From Actinoplanes siamensis (GTDB lineage: Bacteria; Actinomycetota; Actinomycetes; Mycobacteriales; Micromonosporaceae): a stretch of 64,000 nt of DNA. The notes beneath the pieces are model-generated. The model was not told where the DNA came from. It did not search any database and saw nothing but the letters and a program-made list of their open reading frames with translations. Position numbers and translations under genes: made by a program. Positions 16,403-26,060 of the stretch are shown in pieces. Each line of letters starts with the position of its first letter. Positions within the stretch are counted from its first letter, which is position 1. The DNA is taken from the NCBI RefSeq assembly GCF_016862395.1, contig NZ_BOMW01000021.1, forward strand, positions 62,001-126,000. The letters are read 5' to 3'.

Positions 16403-17278
16403 ATGTCCGAGGCACTGATCACGTGCGAGAGCCTGGTGCGCATCTACCAGACCGGATCCATCGAGGTGCAGGCCCTGCAGGGGCTGGACCTGGTGGTGAA
16501 CCGGGGTGAGATGGTCGCCGTGGTGGGCGCATCCGGCAGTGGCAAGTCCACGCTGCTGTCCATTCTGGCCGGCATCGACGCGCCGACCGCCGGCAAGGCG
16601 CACGTCGAGCGGTGGGACCTGCTGGCCATGTCGCGGGCCGACCGGGTGCGCTACCGGCGGGAGACCGTCGGCTTCGTGCGCCAGCAGACCGCCAGCAACC
16701 TGGTGCCCTACCTGACCTCACGACAGGTGATCGACCTGCCGATGACGGCGGCCCGCAAACCCGCGCGGGCACGCCGGCAACGTACCTCCGAACTGCTCGA
16801 AGCTCTCGGGGTCGCCGACTGCGCGGACCGCAGACCGGCCGAGATGTCCGGCGGCCAGCAGCAGCGGGTGGCCATCGCGGTGGCGCTGGCGAACCGGCCG
16901 CACGTGCTGTTCGCCGACGAGCCGACAGGCGAACTGGACAGCGCCACCTCCGCGGAGGTCTTCGGCGCGCTGCGCGACGTCAATCAGCGCTACGGGGTGA
17001 CAGTCGTGGTGGTCACCCACGATCCCGGGGTGAGCGGGCAGGTCGAGCGGACCGTGGCCATCCGCGACGGCCGGACCAGCAGCGAGGTGCTGCGGCGCAC
17101 GGCCACCAACGAGGACGGCGACACCCACGTGATCGCGGAGGAGTACGCCGTGATGGACCGCGCCGGCCGCGTCCAGATCCCCCGCGAGTACCGCGAGACC
17201 CTGCACCTGACGAACCGCGTGCGGCTGGCCCTGGAGGCCGACCACGTGCGGATCCACCCGGATCGGACCCTGCCGTGA
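16403..17278 (+). CDS. ABC transporter ATPase with C-terminal AbrB-like tail
   Basis: 291 residues from ATG 16403 after GGGAGGA. It is a MacB/LolD-type ATPase with Walker A GASGSGKST (42-50), signature MSGGQQQR (148-155), Walker B VLFADEPTGELD (from 168) and H-loop VVTHDPG. The final ~45 residues (VMDRAGRVQIPREYRETL, NRVRLALEADHVRIHPD) read like an AbrB/SpoVT swapped-hairpin DNA-binding unit, which is odd for a transporter subunit. It is the first of four tightly linked genes: two ATPases and two FtsX-type permeases, overlapping by 4, 4 and 1 bases. Confidence 0.9.
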   Translation: MSEALITCESLVRIYQTGSIEVQALQGLDLVVNRGEMVAVVGASGSGKSTLLSILAGIDAPTAGKAHVERWDLLAMSRADRVRYRRETVGFVRQQTASNLVPYLTSRQVIDLPMTAARKPARARRQRTSELLEALGVADCADRRPAEMSGGQQQRVAIAVALANRPHVLFADEPTGELDSATSAEVFGALRDVNQRYGVTVVVVTHDPGVSGQVERTVAIRDGRTSSEVLRRTATNEDGDTHVIAEEYAVMDRAGRVQIPREYRETLHLTNRVRLALEADHVRIHPDRTLP

Positions 17279-17952
17279 CAAAGCCGATCGTCGAGGTACG
17301 TGGGGTGCACCGCACCTTCGGCGCCGGCCCCACCGCCGTGCACGCCCTGCGGGACGTCTCCTTCGACGTCGAGCCGGGCACCATGGTCGCGCTGGTCGGC
17401 CGCTCCGGCTCGGGCAAGACCACGCTGCTCAACGTGATCGGCGGGCTGGACCGCGCCGACCGGGGCTCGCTGTCGGTCGACGGCACCGACATCACCCGGC
17501 TCGACGAGGACGGACTGTCCCGGCTGCGGCGGGAGAAGGTGGCGTACGTCTTCCAGACCTTCGGCCTGATCCCGGTGCTGTCCGCCGCGGAGAACGTCGG
17601 CGCCCCGCTGCGCCTGGCCCGCACCCCGGCCGCCGACCGGGAGAAACGCGTCGAGCTGCTGCTCGACCTGGTCGGACTCGCCGCCCACGCCGAGCAGCGC
17701 CCGGCCGAGCTCTCCGGCGGCCAGCAGCAGCGCGTCGCGATCGCCCGCGCGCTGGCCGCCTCGCCCCGGCTGCTGATCGCCGACGAGCCGACCGGCCAGC
17801 TCGACGCGGAGACCGGCCGCTCGGTGATGGCGCTGCTGCGCGGCGTGGTCGAGTCCGAGGGCGTCACCGCGCTGGTCTCCACCCACGACCCGGTGATGAT
17901 GGCCCTCGCGGACCGGGTGATCCGGATCAGCGACGGGCGGCTGCACGAGTGA
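17275..17952 (+). CDS. ABC transporter ATPase, MacB/LolD-like
   Basis: 225 residues, GTG start overlapping the preceding stop (GTGA). It has Walker A GRSGSGKTT (42-50), the Q-loop region VFQTFGLIPVLSAAENV, signature LSGGQQQR, Walker B LLIADEPTGQLD and VSTHD. It lacks the AbrB-like tail of its partner. The two unequal ATPases probably pair beneath the two permeases that follow. Confidence 0.92.
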   Translation: MTKPIVEVRGVHRTFGAGPTAVHALRDVSFDVEPGTMVALVGRSGSGKTTLLNVIGGLDRADRGSLSVDGTDITRLDEDGLSRLRREKVAYVFQTFGLIPVLSAAENVGAPLRLARTPAADREKRVELLLDLVGLAAHAEQRPAELSGGQQQRVAIARALAASPRLLIADEPTGQLDAETGRSVMALLRGVVESEGVTALVSTHDPVMMALADRVIRISDGRLHE

Positions 17953-20900
17953 TCGCCCTGCTCGCGCGGCGGACCCTGGCCCAGTGGCCGGTGCTGGCCG
18001 CGCTGCTCGCCGTGGTCACGCTCGGCGCCACGCTGCTCGGGGTGTGCGCGCTGCTGGTGACCCGGACCGCGCCGGTCGCGCTCGGCGTCGCCGCCCAGCA
18101 GGCCGACCCGCGGCGGATGTCGGTCACCGCGTACACGTCGACCATCAAGGGCGCCGACACGGCGGCCGTCACCGACGCCACCCGCACGGTGCTGACCTCG
18201 GCACTCGCCCCGTTCCCGGCCACCGGCGCGGTCCGGGCGTCGTCGGTGATGCGCGATCTGCCCGGCCGCGACGACGAGGCGAAGACCTACCTCTCCGGCG
18301 TCGAGGACCTGCCGGACCGGGCCGCCCTGGTCACCGGGCGCTGGCCGCGCGCCGGCGCCACCCCGCGGCGTGCCGAGGCGGTCCTGCTGGAGCCGACCGC
18401 GAAACTGCTCGGCCTGACCGTGGGCAGCCGGGTACGCCTGGCGGCCGACACGGACGCCGAGGCGCCCGCGCCGGCCGTCGAGCTCACCGTGGTCGGCGTG
18501 GCCCGGCCGCTTCCCGGCGTCGGCTGGGACCGCGATCTGCTGGAGGGCGCCGGGTACGCCCCGGACCACAACGACGGCACCACGACGCGCGACTTCCCGG
18601 CGTACGGGCCGTTCCTGGTCGACCTGGTCGACCTGATCGGTGGCGGCTCGTCGCTGCTGCGGATGGAGATCACCGTCCGTCCCGACCTGACCGGGGCCAC
18701 CCCGGACACCCTGGACACCGCCGCCGACCAGGTGCTCGACGCGGACTCCCGGCTCACCGGCACGCTCGGCGACCGGGCCAGGTTCACCCGGGTCGCGTCC
18801 GACCTGCCGTACACCCTGATCTCGGCCCGGCACCAGCAGGACGTCACGCAGGCCGCGGTGCTCGCCGTGGCGGTGCTCGGGATCGTGCTGACCGCCGCCG
18901 CGCTGGCCCTGGCCGGCCGGCTCACCGCCGGGCTGCGCGCCGCGGAGACCGCGCTGCTGTCCGCGGTCGGCACCAGCCGGGTGCAGTTGGCCGTCACTGC
19001 GGCCCTGGAGGCCGGGCTGATCGCGCTGGCCGCCGCGGCGGTGGCGATACCCGGGTCGTCGCTGCTGCACGCCGCGCTGAGCCACCTGCCGCCGATGTCC
19101 GGCGCCGGGCTCGCCACCGCGCCCGGCGTGACCGGCGCCCAGATCCTGGCGATCGTCGCCGGCTCGTTCGGGCTCGCGCTCGTGCTCGTCCTGCTGGCCG
19201 TCCGCACCGAGCGGCCGGGCGGCCGCCGCGAGTTCCTCGCCCGCTCCGGCGCCGACCTGCTCCTGGTGGCCTTCGCCGCGGTGGGCTGGTGGCAGCTGCA
19301 CGCCGGCCGCACCGAGGCGGACTTCCTGCAGGTGCTCGCGCCCGGCCTGCTGCTCGCCGCGGGCGCCGCGCTGGCGCTGCGCCTGGTGCCGCCGGCGCTG
19401 CGGCTGGCCGACCGGCTGGCCCGCCGATCCGAGAGCCTGCCGCTGCCGCTGGCCGCGTTCGAGGCGGCCCGCCGCCCGCAGGCCGCCGCCGCCGGGCTGC
19501 TGATCTGCCTGGCCGCCGCCACCGGCACGTTCGGGGCGGCGCTCGCGGCCACCTGGGACCGGTCCCAGCACGACCAGGCCGACCTGGCCGTCGGCACCGA
19601 CCTGGCGCTCCGGCTGACCACACCGCCGGTCGCCGGCCAGGGCGCGGCGATCACCGAGGCCACCGGCGCGGCCGCGATCAGCCCGGTCACCGACCGTGGC
19701 GTGGCCATCGGGCAGTGGCTCGGCGCGGCCGGCGACACGCCGCACCTGATCGCGCTCGACACCACCCGGGCCGGCGCGCTGCTGCGCGGGCGCCTGCCGG
19801 ACGGCGCCGACTGGGCGTCGGCGACCCGCGGGCTGGCCCCGGCGGCCCCGGCCGGCGGCATCCCGGTCGCCGCCGGCGCCACCCTCACCGTGCGCGGCAC
19901 GGCGACCGGCACCGTCCCGGTCACCGTGGCCCCCCGACTGCTCCTGCAGGACGCCGCCGGGCTGCGCACGGTCTGCGCCGGGGCCCCGGTGCCGCTGGAC
20001 GGCAAGCGGCGCCCGCTCGCCGGGTGCGCGCCGGCCGCCGGGATGCGGCTGGTCGCGGTCGCGCTGCCGTTCGACTACGACTCCGGCCTCCTGTGGCAGG
20101 TCTCGCAGAGCCGGTTCACCGTGACACTCGGCCTGCCCGGCCCGGCCGGCGACGTGACCGGCTGGCACAGCGCCCCGGCCCAGGCCGCCGCCGGTCAGCT
20201 GGCCGGCACGGCGATGACCGGATCCCGCGCCGGGCTGACGATGACCGGGACGGTGCAACTGGGCGGCGGCTCCCCCACCGAGATGACGCTGGTCGGTTCC
20301 TCCTTCGAGGCGCCCGCGGCGGTGCCGGTGCTGGTGTCCGAGAAACTGGCCGACGGGCTGCAGGTGAGAACCGGGGCCGCGCTCGACCTGACGGTCGGGA
20401 CCACCGCCGTTCCGGTGCGGGTCGCCGGTGTCGTGCCGGCCGTGCCCGGCGCGCCCGGCGCCGCCGCGGTCCTCGCCGACCTCGACTCGCTGTCACGGGT
20501 GCTCACCTCGCGCGGTGACCTGTCCTATCCGGCCGACGCCTGGTGGGCCGGCTCGCCGGCGCGCACCGACCTGGCCGCGCTGCACCTGGGCGCCGCCACC
20601 ACCCGCGCCGGGGAGACCGCGCGGCTGACCGCCGGGCCGCTCAACGCCGGGCTGCCGGCCGTGCTGCGGCTGCTCGTGCCGGCCGCCGTGCTGCTCCTGC
20701 TCGCCGGCGTGATCCTGCACGTCACACACGACCTGCGGGACCGGGCGGTGGAGGTGGCCCGGCTGCGCGGCCTCGGCATGACCGGCCGGGAGATCCGGAC
20801 CACCCTGCTCGGCCAGCACGCCGCCATCCTGCTGCCGCTGCTGCTCGCCGGGACGCTCGTCGGCGGGTCCGGGACGGTGATCGTGGCGCCGCTGCTGATC

Positions 20901-21071
20901 CGTTCGGAGACCGGCGCCACGCCGGTCCCGCCGGTGCTGCCGGCCTGGCCCTGGACGACAGAACTGCTGCTGATCGCGCTGCTCGTGGCCGGATGCACGC
21001 TGGCGGCCGGCACGGTCGCCACCGTGCAGGCCCGCCGTGCCGGCGCGGCCCTACTCCGGGTGGTGTCCTGA
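17949..21071 (+). CDS. FtsX/MacB-like ABC permease, first of two
   Basis: 1040 residues, GTG start overlapping the ATPase stop by 4 bases. The N-terminal membrane helix (VLAALLAVVTLGATLLGVCALLVT) leads into a ~280-residue extracytoplasmic domain. A four-helix FtsX core lies near 300-440, helices near 510 follow, and a second extracytoplasmic region precedes C-terminal FtsX helices (LLVPAAVLLLLAGVILH). The tail VEVARLRGLGMTGREIRTTLLGQH contains the ATPase-coupling helix. Large duplicated FtsX permeases of this kind act in mechanotransmission or lipoprotein/peptide export; the substrate is unknown. Confidence 0.88.
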   Translation: MIALLARRTLAQWPVLAALLAVVTLGATLLGVCALLVTRTAPVALGVAAQQADPRRMSVTAYTSTIKGADTAAVTDATRTVLTSALAPFPATGAVRASSVMRDLPGRDDEAKTYLSGVEDLPDRAALVTGRWPRAGATPRRAEAVLLEPTAKLLGLTVGSRVRLAADTDAEAPAPAVELTVVGVARPLPGVGWDRDLLEGAGYAPDHNDGTTTRDFPAYGPFLVDLVDLIGGGSSLLRMEITVRPDLTGATPDTLDTAADQVLDADSRLTGTLGDRARFTRVASDLPYTLISARHQQDVTQAAVLAVAVLGIVLTAAALALAGRLTAGLRAAETALLSAVGTSRVQLAVTAALEAGLIALAAAAVAIPGSSLLHAALSHLPPMSGAGLATAPGVTGAQILAIVAGSFGLALVLVLLAVRTERPGGRREFLARSGADLLLVAFAAVGWWQLHAGRTEADFLQVLAPGLLLAAGAALALRLVPPALRLADRLARRSESLPLPLAAFEAARRPQAAAAGLLICLAAATGTFGAALAATWDRSQHDQADLAVGTDLALRLTTPPVAGQGAAITEATGAAAISPVTDRGVAIGQWLGAAGDTPHLIALDTTRAGALLRGRLPDGADWASATRGLAPAAPAGGIPVAAGATLTVRGTATGTVPVTVAPRLLLQDAAGLRTVCAGAPVPLDGKRRPLAGCAPAAGMRLVAVALPFDYDSGLLWQVSQSRFTVTLGLPGPAGDVTGWHSAPAQAAAGQLAGTAMTGSRAGLTMTGTVQLGGGSPTEMTLVGSSFEAPAAVPVLVSEKLADGLQVRTGAALDLTVGTTAVPVRVAGVVPAVPGAPGAAAVLADLDSLSRVLTSRGDLSYPADAWWAGSPARTDLAALHLGAATTRAGETARLTAGPLNAGLPAVLRLLVPAAVLLLLAGVILHVTHDLRDRAVEVARLRGLGMTGREIRTTLLGQHAAILLPLLLAGTLVGGSGTVIVAPLLIRSETGATPVPPVLPAWPWTTELLLIALLVAGCTLAAGTVATVQARRAGAALLRVVS

Positions 21072-23818
21072 TGCGACCCGCACTCCACTGGCCCAGCATC
21101 CGGGGCCGCGCCCGGGCCGACGCCGGGCCGCTGCTGCTGTCGGCCGTGGTGGTCGCGGTGGTCACGTTCCTGGCCGGCGCGGTGCCGGTGGCGCTGGGCG
21201 ACACCGCCGACGAGGCCGTGCAGGCGGCGGTCCGGCAGGCCGGCAGCGACGCCGACGTGCAGGTGCAGGCACGGTGGGAGTACGACGACGGGTCCGGCGG
21301 CGGGCGGGTCCGCACCGCGCGCTCCGCCGAGGCGCTCGACGACCTGCGGGACCGGTCGCTGGACGAGCTCGGGCCGCTGGGCGAGGTGCTGCTGCCGCCG
21401 GTCGAGCTGGTGGACAGCCCGTACCTCAAAATCGTCAACGGCGCCGAGCCGCGCAGCTTCCGCATCGACTACGTCGCCGGCGGATCCGGCCCGGCTGTCA
21501 CCTGGGTCTCCGGCGCCGCCCCGCAGCCGTCCGTGGCCCGACTCGACGTCGAGGCGCCGTTCAACGGTCCGCCATGGCCGGTGCAGGTCGGCGTCTCCGA
21601 GGCCACCGCGGCGAGGCTGGGGGTCAAGGCGGGCGATCGGCTCCAGGTCGAGGACGACAATCGCAACCCCAAGGATGTACGGGTGAGCGGCGTCTTCCGC
21701 CCCACCGACCCGGGCGACCCGGCATGGCAGGCCGCCCCGTGGCTGCTGAACCCGGTCCACGGCCGGGACGGCGCGGGCATCACCCGGTTCGGCGGCATGG
21801 TCTCGAAGGACTCGCTGCCCGACTTCCGCCTCGCCTTCGAGCCGGACCAGACGAACCGGATCGTCCGCTTCAGCCCGGACCCGGCACTGCTCACCCTGGA
21901 CTCGGCGCAACGGATCGTGTCCGCCGTGGTCCGGCTCAAGGCGACGTCCGCCTCGTCCGGCGACCGGTCCACCGAATCCCAATGGTGGACGCAGCTCGAC
22001 ACCGTCCTCAGCGACGTGCAGGACCAGATCGACGCCGCCACCGCGCAGGCGGCGGTGCTACTCATCGCGGTCACCACGGTGGCCGTCCTGATCCTGCTGC
22101 TGGCCGCCGAACTGCTGGCCGCCCGCCGCTCACCGGCCCTGACCGTGGCCCGCCAGCGCGGCGCCGCGCTCCCCTCGCTCGGCCTGGAGCTGCTGATCGA
22201 GTCCGCCCTGGTCGCGGCCCTCGCGGCCGGTGCCGGCGCGCTGCTGTCGGCGCTGTTCACCGGTGCTGTCGCCGCCGCCTGGACGCTGCCGGTGGTGCTG
22301 GCCGGTCTGCTCGCCGGCCCGGCGTTCGGCGTGGTCAGGGCGTTCCGGGCGACCCGGGACCGCCGCGTCCCGGCCAACCGGGGCGCCCGGCTGGTGGCCC
22401 GGCGCACCGCCGCGCTGCGCCGGCTCACCCTGGAACTCGCGGTGCTCGCCGCCGCGGCGACCGCGCTGACCCTGCTGAACCGGCACGGCGTGCTGCCGTC
22501 CGCGGGCGGAACCGTGCTCCTGCCGGCCGCCGCCCCGGCCCTGGCCGTGCTGACCGGCGCGGCGCTCCTGCTCCGGCTGCTACCCCTGATCACCGGGCTG
22601 GCGCTGCGGCAGGCGCTGCGCTCGTCCCGCCCGCTCGCGGTGTTCGGGGCGGCCCGCGCGGCGTCCGCCTCGGCCCGCCCGCTGCCTGTGCTCACCCTGG
22701 TCGGCGCGGCCGCGCTGGCGTCGTTCGCGCTGGCCGTGACGAGCACCGTCGACCGGGGCCTGACCGACGGCGCGTGGCGCACGGTCGGCGCGGACGCCCG
22801 GCTGCGGGTGGCGTCCGACTCGGTGGTCACGGTGCCCGAGACGGCGCAGCGGATCGCCGCCACGCCCGGGGTCCGGCACGCCGTCGCCGCCCAGGTCGTC
22901 GACGTCGCGCCGCTGGTCGTGGCGGACGCGGAACGGCCGGCCCGGCTGGTGATCGTGGACAGCGCCGCCTATCGTGCGTTACTCGCGGAAACCCCGCTGC
23001 CCGCGCTGCCGTCCCTGCCCGCCGCGCTGTCTCTGCCCACCGCGTCCAGCCCCGCCGCGCCGAACCAGCCCACCGCGTCGGGCCCGGCCGTGCCGGCGCT
23101 GGTCCGCTACGCCGGTGGGCACGTCCGGACCGGTGATCACCTGAAGCTGCCGCGACAGGCGGCGCCGGCGCTGGACCTCGTCGCGACCGGGATCGCCCCC
23201 GCGGTCGACAGCTCCGAGGATCTCGTCGTGGTCGACGCGGCGACGATGACCGCCGCCGGGTACCAGGTCGTCCCGGACACCATCTGGGTCACCGGACCGG
23301 GCGCCGGGCAGGCCGCCGCCGCACACTCCGGGGAAGGCCTGGTCGACCTGCGCGCCGAGGTGGAAGCATCCCGGCGCGACGCCCCACTGGTCACCGGCCT
23401 GATCCGGCTGGCCTGGGCGTCGGCGGCGATGCTGCTCGCGCTCGGCCTGCTGGGCTTCGCCCTGAGCGCGTCGGCCGGCGCACCGGAACGCTGGCAGACG
23501 CTGAGCCGGTTGCGCACGCTGGGCCTGCGCACCAGCGAGGCACGCCGGGTCGCCGCCGGGGAACTGCTCCCGCTCGCCCTGCTGGCCGCCGCCGGAGGCC
23601 CGTTGCTGGGCCTGCTGCTGATCCACCTCACGGTAGGCCCGCTGTCGCTGCGGCTGCTGACGGCCCAGCCGGAGGCGCCGCCCCTGGTGCTGCCGTGGGC
23701 CGCGCTCACCGTGCTGTTCCTCGCCTTCCCGGCGATGGTGGCGGCGGTGGTCCCGCTGGAGTCCGCCCTTCGGCGCCGCCGCCGGTTGGCCGAGGTCCTC
23801 CGGGTAGGCGGCGCCTGA
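21071..23818 (+). CDS. FtsX/MacB-like ABC permease, second of two
   Basis: 915 residues from ATG 21071, sharing one base with the upstream TGA. It opens with a membrane helix (AGPLLLSAVVVAVVTFLAGAVPVAL), followed by a long extracytoplasmic domain with acidic loops. FtsX helices lie near 330-420 and again at the C-terminus (LVTGLIRLAWASAAMLLALG). A Pro/Ala/Ser stretch (LPTASSPAAPNQPTASGPA) near residue 650 looks like a flexible spacer. Its stop abuts the stop of the convergent LLM gene: TGATCA serves both. Confidence 0.87.
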   Translation: MRPALHWPSIRGRARADAGPLLLSAVVVAVVTFLAGAVPVALGDTADEAVQAAVRQAGSDADVQVQARWEYDDGSGGGRVRTARSAEALDDLRDRSLDELGPLGEVLLPPVELVDSPYLKIVNGAEPRSFRIDYVAGGSGPAVTWVSGAAPQPSVARLDVEAPFNGPPWPVQVGVSEATAARLGVKAGDRLQVEDDNRNPKDVRVSGVFRPTDPGDPAWQAAPWLLNPVHGRDGAGITRFGGMVSKDSLPDFRLAFEPDQTNRIVRFSPDPALLTLDSAQRIVSAVVRLKATSASSGDRSTESQWWTQLDTVLSDVQDQIDAATAQAAVLLIAVTTVAVLILLLAAELLAARRSPALTVARQRGAALPSLGLELLIESALVAALAAGAGALLSALFTGAVAAAWTLPVVLAGLLAGPAFGVVRAFRATRDRRVPANRGARLVARRTAALRRLTLELAVLAAAATALTLLNRHGVLPSAGGTVLLPAAAPALAVLTGAALLLRLLPLITGLALRQALRSSRPLAVFGAARAASASARPLPVLTLVGAAALASFALAVTSTVDRGLTDGAWRTVGADARLRVASDSVVTVPETAQRIAATPGVRHAVAAQVVDVAPLVVADAERPARLVIVDSAAYRALLAETPLPALPSLPAALSLPTASSPAAPNQPTASGPAVPALVRYAGGHVRTGDHLKLPRQAAPALDLVATGIAPAVDSSEDLVVVDAATMTAAGYQVVPDTIWVTGPGAGQAAAAHSGEGLVDLRAEVEASRRDAPLVTGLIRLAWASAAMLLALGLLGFALSASAGAPERWQTLSRLRTLGLRTSEARRVAAGELLPLALLAAAGGPLLGLLLIHLTVGPLSLRLLTAQPEAPPLVLPWAALTVLFLAFPAMVAAVVPLESALRRRRRLAEVLRVGGA

Positions 23819-24604
23819 TCAGGTACGTGGTCCGCGGCGGATCATGGCACGTAGCGTGTTGATCCAGTCGCCGTCGGGGCTGATGCCCTCCACCAGCCAG
23901 GTGGCGCCGGCGGACGCGTACTCGTCGGCAGGGATGCCGTCCGGGTGGAGCGCGACCACGTCCCACACTGATGGGCGTTCCATGCCGTCGAGGTAGGCGA
24001 AGAGCTTGTCGGGGGTCAGCGTCCCGGTGCGGGAGAGCGGAACGAACCCGTCCCACCGGGCGGCACGCTCCAGCGGGCGGCGGTGCGGGCTCTCGCCCGC
24101 TACCCAAATCGGCGGGCGGGGCTGCCGCACCGGGCGCGGGAGCATTTCGGCGCGCACGGTGAAGTGCTCCCCGTCGTGATCCACCGGCCCGCGCAGGAGC
24201 CCGTCGAGAACCATCAGACCCTCGTCGAGCACGGCCGCGCGGTGGCGCGCCTCTCCCCGCTCCCCGAACGCCTCGAACTCGGCGTCCGCCGGCGCGCCCA
24301 GTCCCACCCCGAGCACGGCACGGCCGCCACTGAGATGGTCGAGGGTGGTGAGCTCCTTCGCGACCTTCCACGGCCGCCGCCGGGCCAGCGGGGTGACCAT
24401 GGTGCCCAGGAGCACGCGTTCGGTACCGGTGGCGGCGGCGCCGAGCAGCACCCAGGGGTCGTGCACGTCGAGTCGCCGCTCGGGCTCCCAGGTCACGTGA
24501 TCCCAGAAGAAGACCCCGTCCCAGCCCGCCTGCTCCGCGTCGACGGCGAGCCCGACCAGCGTCGCCGGTGGCGCGAACGGGGGGAGGTTGATGGCGAACC
24601 GCAT
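23819..24604 (-). CDS. LLM-class flavin/F420-dependent oxidoreductase
   Basis: 261 residues from ATG 24604 (MRFAINLPPF), preceded by AAGGAAAAGG; an upstream GTG/ATG extension adds 11 residues without homology. It is a luciferase-like barrel with FFWDHVTW, TMVTPLARRRPWKVAKE and LSGGRAVLGVGLG. It may use FMN or F420; the substrate is unknown. It converges with the ABC permease gene with no spacer. Confidence 0.88.
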   Translation of the reverse strand: MRFAINLPPFAPPATLVGLAVDAEQAGWDGVFFWDHVTWEPERRLDVHDPWVLLGAAATGTERVLLGTMVTPLARRRPWKVAKELTTLDHLSGGRAVLGVGLGAPADAEFEAFGERGEARHRAAVLDEGLMVLDGLLRGPVDHDGEHFTVRAEMLPRPVRQPRPPIWVAGESPHRRPLERAARWDGFVPLSRTGTLTPDKLFAYLDGMERPSVWDVVALHPDGIPADEYASAGATWLVEGISPDGDWINTLRAMIRRGPRT

Positions 24605-24849
24605 GTTGCCTTTTCCTTCCGCCGGGCCTGCACTCATGGGTACGTCATTACGCTAGCCGAGTCCGCTGTGGAGGGTCGCTCGCGGGCTATGGCCGAGCAC
24701 GAAGACCGGGCCGCCACCGTCCGGATCCGCATTCCGGCCCCGGCTGCCCGGGGGACGAGTCCAGGCGCCGCCCGGATCACACGATCAGTACCCGCCGCCG
24801 TACGCCCGCGAAGCAATGGTGTAGTTCGATGTGACACCGTGGCGTGCGC

Positions 24850-25059
24850 CTATCGCCTCGCCACGGCGGCATCCTCGCCCCGCGAGCGACGGGCGCGCAG
24901 CGTCAGCGCGACGATTGTGGTCAGCGCGGCGAGCATGACCAGCGAGGCCGTGCCACAGACGACCGCGAACGCCGGACCGGGGCCACACGTAGAGCTCGCC
25001 GGCCCGCCACGGGGAGCGGGCCGGTCCCCCGGCGCCGCCGGTCGCGTTCGGCCTGTCAC
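24850..25059 (-). CDS. Possible small single-pass membrane protein
   Basis: 69 codons from GTG 25059, 49 bases after the methyltransferase stop on the same strand. It has an N-terminal Pro/Gly/Arg-rich stretch, a clear membrane helix (FAVVCGTASLVMLAALTTIVALTL) and a basic-acidic tail (RARRSRGEDAAVARR), as in a type I-like topology. No good ribosome site is seen and I recognise no family. The hydrophobic segment followed by positives is the main support. Confidence 0.4.
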   Translation of the reverse strand: MTGRTRPAAPGDRPAPRGGPASSTCGPGPAFAVVCGTASLVMLAALTTIVALTLRARRSRGEDAAVARR

Positions 25060-25108
25060 ACATCGGCCGCCGTTGCTGCGGCTCTTCGACGCGGCGAGCC
25101 GGGCCAGC

Positions 25109-25933
25109 TCAGACCTCGGTGTTGGCGCGGACCACGCGTGCCACGAGTCCGTTACAGGCGACATCCTCGATCGCTGGCCGGGGTTGAGACGCCTCGTCGG
25201 CCCACCACTGCGCGACCGACTGCACACCGGGCTCGACCAGGCGCAGGTCGGGGCGGTCGAACAAGGTGCGGAACTCGGTGCCGGAGCGTTGCCGGAACTG
25301 CGCCTCCATGACTTTGGTAAGCGCTGCCGCCTGCTCAGCGGGCATGTGCTCGAACGTGCCGTGTGAGGCGACCACGATGCTGTCCGCTGGCAGCGCATCG
25401 ATGAGGGCATCGATGGTGGCTCGGGGATTGTCGTCGTCACGGATGAAGTGCAGGACCGCTACCAGCAGCAGTCCGACCGGCTGTGACAGGTCCAGCGTCG
25501 CCGCGAGTTCGCGGTCGTTCAGGATCTGACCCGGCTGGCGCAGATCACCCTCGATGTAGGAGGTTTTGCCCTGCGGGGTGCTGGTCAGCAGTGCGCGAGC
25601 GTGTACCAGCACGAGCGGGTCGTTGTCGACGTATACGATCCGCGCCGCCGGGGCGATCCGCTGGGCGATCTCGTGAGTGTTCGGCGAGGTGGGAATACCC
25701 GTACCGATGTCGAGGAACTGCCGGATGCCGTTGCCGGCCATGAACCGTACGGCCCGGTGCAGGAAAGCGCGATTTTCCAGAGCGGTGAGCCGGGCCGTGG
25801 GCACGACGCGCTCGATCTGCCTCGCCGACTCGCGGTCCGCCTCGAAGTTGTCCTTGCCGCCCAGCAGGTAGTCGTAGCGGCGGGCGGGATGCGCGACAGA
25901 TGTATCGATTCTGGGCGAGGCGTGATCAGCCAC
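25109..25933 (-). CDS. SAM-dependent methyltransferase of the DUF574 (PF04672) family
   Basis: 274 residues from GTG 25933, 8 bases after GGGAG. It starts in the usual family way with IDTSVAHPARRYDYLLGGKDNF. It carries a SAM-binding DIGTGIPTSPNTHEIA, acidic strand end YVDNDPLVL and LLLVAVLHFIRDDD. The family is large and actinobacteria-specific, and its substrates are unknown. ATG codons upstream (25993) extend into sequence without similarity. A 16-base direct repeat lies just upstream. Confidence 0.9.
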   Translation of the reverse strand: MADHASPRIDTSVAHPARRYDYLLGGKDNFEADRESARQIERVVPTARLTALENRAFLHRAVRFMAGNGIRQFLDIGTGIPTSPNTHEIAQRIAPAARIVYVDNDPLVLVHARALLTSTPQGKTSYIEGDLRQPGQILNDRELAATLDLSQPVGLLLVAVLHFIRDDDNPRATIDALIDALPADSIVVASHGTFEHMPAEQAAALTKVMEAQFRQRSGTEFRTLFDRPDLRLVEPGVQSVAQWWADEASQPRPAIEDVACNGLVARVVRANTEV

Positions 25934-26020
25934 TGGTGTGTCTCCCTTTGCGCGCTCGACGGATCGGACTCGTATCGTAGTCTTGTACTCCATTGTGGAA
26001 AGCGTCCCGGGTGTCCCGTG

Positions 26021-26060
26021 GTCGCGGACGATGATAGTCGCGGACGGTGATAGTCGCGAT
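26021..26060. repeat. Short tandem repeat upstream of the DUF574 gene
   Basis: A 16-base unit beginning GTCGCGGACG and ending GATA occurs at 26021 and 26037 with one change, followed by a partial third copy. Confidence 0.7.

Noticed and set aside
17013..20258. A 1081-codon minus-strand frame opposite the ABC genes.
   Set aside because: It is an antisense shadow typical of GC-rich DNA, with Arg/Gly-rich composition and no domain; the plus-strand ABC motifs are unambiguous.
24634..24837. A 67-codon minus-strand frame between the LLM oxidoreductase and the small membrane protein.
   Set aside because: Arg/Ser/Ala-rich with no ribosome site, domain or hydrophobic segment; likely chance.
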